Of a stretch of DNA of 38,683 nucleotides, positions 38,549-38,683 are shown piece by piece. Source of the DNA: an uncultured Lachnospiraceae bacterium (lineage in GTDB: Bacteria; Bacillota; Clostridia; Lachnospirales; Lachnospiraceae). A model generated the notes under the pieces. It had not been told where the DNA came from, did not search any database, and was given only the letters and a program-made list of their open reading frames with translations. Both the position numbers and the translations under genes were made by a program. Position 1 is the first letter of the stretch. Each line of letters opens with the position of its first letter. Location: assembly GCA_947625015.1 (NCBI GenBank), contig CANQMR010000027.1, forward strand, positions 1-38,683. The letters are read 5' to 3'.

Positions 38549-38631
38549 GCAGTTGTGGCGGAATGGCAGACGCGCTAGATTCAGGTTCTAGTGAGGTAAC
38601 ACTCGTGTGGGTTCAACTCCCATCAACTGCA
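38549..38631 (+). tRNA. tRNA-Leu (anticodon CAG)
   Basis: Class II tRNA of 83 bases without encoded CCA. Acceptor stem GCAGTTG (38549-38555) pairs with CAACTGC (38624-38630), discriminator A at 38631. The anticodon stem CTAGA/TCTAG frames the loop TTCAGGT with anticodon CAG, decoding CUG leucine. A long variable arm (TGAGGTAACACTCG) and the T arm with TTCAACT follow. An AT-rich region with TTGCTT and TATACT-like elements upstream may be its promoter. Confidence 0.97.
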
Positions 38632-38645
38632 GTATAATAAACAGG

Positions 38646-38683
38646 CGCCTCAGTCCTTGATTTATCAGGGATTGGGGCGTTTT
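38646..38683 (+). terminator. Terminator after tRNA-Leu (window edge)
   Basis: A 15-bp stem with G-U pairs (38646-38660 with 38665-38679) and a 4-base loop, followed by TTTT at the window edge. The T-run may continue beyond the window. Confidence 0.85.

Overview
The window looks like a chromosomal segment of a strictly anaerobic, low-to-medium GC Firmicute, most likely a Lachnospiraceae-type clostridium. Pointers are the [FeFe]-hydrogenase maturase HydF, the GlgC/GlgD glycogen pair, SpoVG, a gene order spoVG-glmU-pth-mfd-PPIase like the Bacillus/Clostridium arrangement, strong AGGAGG-type ribosome sites and TTGACA/TATAAT promoters. This assignment is an inference from gene content; no 16S gene is present.

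Layout. 1-2.1 kb: a secreted lipoprotein, then on the minus strand a PadR regulator, a HAAS/DUF3887-like membrane protein and a small membrane protein, with a perfect 31-bp palindrome over the padR promoter. 2.2-7.1 kb: plus-strand housekeeping (rhodanese, THUMP-type RNA methyltransferase, RdgB-type dITP/XTP pyrophosphatase, YfcE-type phosphodiesterase, GNAT acetyltransferase, RlmD-type rRNA methyltransferase). 7.1-11.9 kb: an AT-richer accessory island with a YhcG/DUF1016 nuclease, a candidate small RNA, a truncated IS, remnants of an AAA15 ATPase/RloB pair and of a Fic protein, an RNase J-like metallo-beta-lactamase-fold protein and an RHH/DUF1413-like small protein with a near-consensus promoter. 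12-16 kb: a LacI-like-sensor/GGDEF fusion followed by an SGNH (sialate O-acetylesterase-like) esterase. 16-19.2 kb (minus): coiled-coil lipoprotein, phenylacetate-CoA ligase, membrane-anchored C39-like protease. 19.4-24.4 kb: HydF and superoxide dismutase converging on a shared palindrome, an acidic coiled-coil protein, a thioesterase and an asparaginase. 24.7-34.8 kb: glgC-glgD, spoVG, an N-terminal-only GlmU, pth, mfd and two parvulin-type foldases. 34.8-38.7 kb: a metal-sensing ArsR regulator, a Cache chemoreceptor, a DUF4190-like repeat protein, a DUF2752 membrane protein and tRNA-Leu(CAG) with a terminator.

How it fits together: most of the window is conserved core (RNA modification, nucleotide-pool cleaning, transcription-coupled repair, glycogen, secretion foldases). 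The most unusual part is the 7.1-11.9 kb island. It reads as a decayed defence/toxin locus: at least two systems have been cut by deletions, while the nuclease and the RNase J-like gene remain intact. I found no complete, clearly new multi-gene system. The best candidates for unexplored biology are the intact MBL/DUF1413 gene pair, the candidate sRNA next to a 21-bp palindrome, and the sugar-sensor diguanylate cyclase beside an esterase.
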